Shown here: piece by piece, positions 55,231-56,674 of the stretch
Position numbering within the stretch: position 1 is the stretch's first letter
How the letters are laid out: each line of letters starts with the position of its first letter
Assembly: GCF_008725655.1 (NCBI RefSeq)
Contig: NZ_VYXP01000014.1
Location: 1 to 56,674 of the forward strand
Direction of reading: 5' to 3'
Length of the DNA stretch: 56,674 bases
From: Marinihelvus fidelis
Lineage (GTDB): Bacteria > Pseudomonadota > Gammaproteobacteria > Xanthomonadales > SZUA-36
Program-made: the position numbers and the translations under genes
Notes under the pieces: generated by a model
The model's database searches: none
Seen by the model: only the letters and a program-made list of their open reading frames with translations
What the model was told of the DNA's origin: nothing

Positions 55231-55848
55231 CCATGAGAATGCGGGCCGGCCGTTGCCGCCCGAGGCGCTGTCGCGCACCCGGTCGACGTGGTTGAGGGCG
55301 TCGTACTCGATATCCACCGTGCGGCTGCCCAGCTTCTTCTGCTTGATGTTGCCCAGTGGGTCGTACGTGTAGCTACCGGTGCCCCAGGGGCCGTAGGCGG
55401 AGTCCAGGCGGCCAGCGCCGTCGTAGCCGAACACGCGGTCGTAGGCGTCATCGAACTGGGCAACGATGTCCGTGACCCGGCCGTTACCGTCGTAGAAGTA
55501 GTTCAGGGTCTCGCCGTAGCTCGCGATCGAATCCACCAGCTGGCGGGCGTTCAGGCCCTGGGCGTAGGGCTCGTTGTTGCCTCGCGTCAGCGAGGCGATC
55601 TTGCCGTTGGGGTGCCAGGCGATATCGCGAACGTAGCCGCCGCCGTCGTGCCCGATGCAGGACGCTCGGCCCAGGCCGTCGTTGTAATAGGTGTAGGTGT
55701 TGCCGCTGGGGTACACCAGTTCGTCCATACGGCCGTGGTCGTCCCAGTGCGGGTCGTAGACATAGGTCTGGCCGTCGACGGTCAGGGGCGCCTGGAGGCG
55801 ACGATCGACCCCGACGATGCCAGGCGCCGTGAACTCTCTGTTCCCCGC
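55231..55848 (-). pseudogene. RHS/YD-repeat protein fragment, truncated at both ends
   Basis: About 206 codons, open from just after a TGA at 55849-55851, with no start codon at the expected place. It has clear YD-type repeats: GNTYTYYNDGLGR, LNYFYDGNGRV, FGYDGAGRLDSAYGPWGTG, SYTYDPLGNIKQKKLG and VDIEYDALNHVDRV. The match ends near GRPAFSW, after which the frame runs into the antisense of hipA. RHS/YD proteins are surface or secreted polymorphic toxins of 1,000-plus residues; this is an internal fragment. A GC-rich composition close to its surroundings suggests long residence. 55853-55993 shows nothing recognisable. Confidence 0.75.
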
Positions 55849-55993
55849 TCAATGGCCGCAGAGGTGGGCAGCGTAGAACAGATGTTCATGTCGTTCCGCC
55901 TAAAGGCACATGAAAGACTCCAAAACATACTGTGCCGTCTCGACGAGCCGGGCAGCTGAGGCCGCGTCCGGCAGAATTCTTTTGTAATCAGTT

Positions 55994-56482
55994 TCAGTTC
56001 AGCGACGAGTATTCGTGTTCCGCGCTGATGACGCTGTGGGGCATGTTGGCCATCAGGTGGCTGAACTGCTCGCCGCTGACGTGCACCAGGTGCTCGTGGT
56101 CGCCGGCCTCGACATAGATGTCGGCGTTGCCGTCGAGCTGGTCGTCCCAGATGACGTCCAGGCCGTAGGCGTCGCTAAACGCCGGCACGGCACCCAACTC
56201 GCAATCCCGGAACAGCGGCTGCAACTCGGATTCCGCGGCCAGCCGCATGCTACGACCCAGCGAGTCACGGAGCCAGCCGAAGTCCACACGGTTACGTGAC
56301 GGCACCACGGCAACCACGTAGCCGCGGTCGTCTTCGAGAACGACGGCCTTGGCGACCTGGCTCTCGGGGACATGCGCGGCATGGGCCGTCTCCAGCGCGG
56401 TGCGCGAATGCGCATGCTCCAGGACGTCATACTCCACGTCGCGATGCTCAAGGTAATTCTGAAGTGATCTGGCGATGGCCAT
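55994..56482 (-). CDS. YbaK/ProX-type aminoacyl-tRNA deacylase
   Basis: Predicted editing enzyme of 162 residues that hydrolyses misacylated tRNA (YbaK and ProX relatives remove Cys or Ala from tRNA-Pro). The fold is visible as DVEYDVLEHAHSRTALETAHA, the conserved lysine region ESQVAKAVVLEDD, VVAVVPSRNRVDF, and the DCELGAVPAFSDAYGLDVIWDD segment with a GxxPAF-like motif. AGGAGG precedes the ATG at 56482; an open frame to 56521 is ruled out by it. Precise tRNA specificity cannot be told. Confidence 0.85.
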   Translation of the reverse strand: MAIARSLQNYLEHRDVEYDVLEHAHSRTALETAHAAHVPESQVAKAVVLEDDRGYVVAVVPSRNRVDFGWLRDSLGRSMRLAAESELQPLFRDCELGAVPAFSDAYGLDVIWDDQLDGNADIYVEAGDHEHLVHVSGEQFSHLMANMPHSVISAEHEYSSLN

Positions 56483-56608
56483 GGCCAACCTCCTGTCTAT
56501 TTCAAGGAACGGCCGACCCACCCCAAGTATAGCCCGCCATTTTTTGCCCGCCCGTTGACCCCTCCGGGGTAATGTGCTTCCGGCAGCGTCGTGGCGGTGG
56601 GGGACTCA

Positions 56609-56674
56609 CGGGACTGTACGTGGCCATGGATGGCCACGTCCAAGCGATCCATGGACGGACTTGAGCGTGTCCCG
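56609..56674. repeat. Palindromic repeat, copy D (cut by window end)
   Basis: A left outer-arm end CGGGAC at 56609-56614 pairs with GTCCCG at 56669-56674, where the window stops. The inner hairpin CGTGGCCATGGATGGCCACG (56619-56638) is followed by AAGCGATCCATGGACGGA and CTTGAGCG, very close to the tail of copy C (three differences in 26 bases). The rest of the element is outside. Confidence 0.75.

Noticed and set aside
55853-55960. 35-codon open frame after the RHS remnant
   Set aside because: It has no ribosome site and no recognised family; could not be supported.

Overview
The window looks like a high-GC gammaproteobacterial chromosome. The pilT-pilU / yggS-proC-yggT block, the tkt-gap-pgk order, two large TonB-dependent receptors, TPR-sulfotransferases, an exosortase H and a LemA/M48 pair point to a free-living aerobic relative of the Xanthomonadales/Chromatiales group (a Wenzhouxiangella-like lineage is one guess). 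This placement is inference from gene content; no rRNA or tRNA gene is present to anchor it. No prophage, insertion sequence or CRISPR array was seen.

Layout. Positions 1-7166 (mostly minus strand) hold central carbon genes (pgk, gap, tkt), an AGCS-type Na+/alanine symporter, a universal stress protein and a redoxin. Positions 7326-10836 hold a plug-less outer-membrane barrel candidate, a zinc-ribbon membrane protein and a two-component system. Positions 11059-19884 are core housekeeping: the twitching ATPases pilT/pilU, PLP homeostasis and proline synthesis (yggS, proC, yggT), a DUF4426 protein, pdxH coupled to an exosortase H, aroK-aroB and hemE.

Positions 19881-30203 are the most unusual part. 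A TonB-dependent receptor and a TPR-sulfotransferase face three different predicted Fe(II)-dependent oxygenases (a TPR-2OG oxygenase fusion, a prolyl-hydroxylase-like protein and a JmjC/cupin protein), with a DUF547 exported protein between. The receptor and two of the oxygenases diverge from one intergenic region that carries two strong palindromes. This looks like an undescribed modification-and-uptake locus. Positions 30190-32226 are an ECF sigma / membrane anti-sigma-like / DUF4097 operon, followed by a TetR regulator divergent from fadE with an operator-like palindrome on the fadE promoter.

Positions 35564-41898 have an iron theme: SufT, bacterioferritin, Bfd, a Fur-box-like site, a FecA-like receptor and a FecCD-type ABC permease plus ATPase without a binding protein; rppH sits between. 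Positions 41853-47340 are a three-gene export operon (RND pump, adaptor, MFS/nucleotide-translocase-like protein). LemA and an M48 protease follow, then a 413-base gene-free stretch with two large palindromic repeats, then glnS and a GltP-type symporter. The right end (53491-55850) is accessory: a hipBA toxin-antitoxin pair with three copies of a 17-base operator-like element, abutting a decayed RHS/YD-repeat fragment, followed by a YbaK-like deacylase. Four copies of one palindromic repeat family occur at 1-100, 50041-50128, 50223-50330 and 56609-56674.
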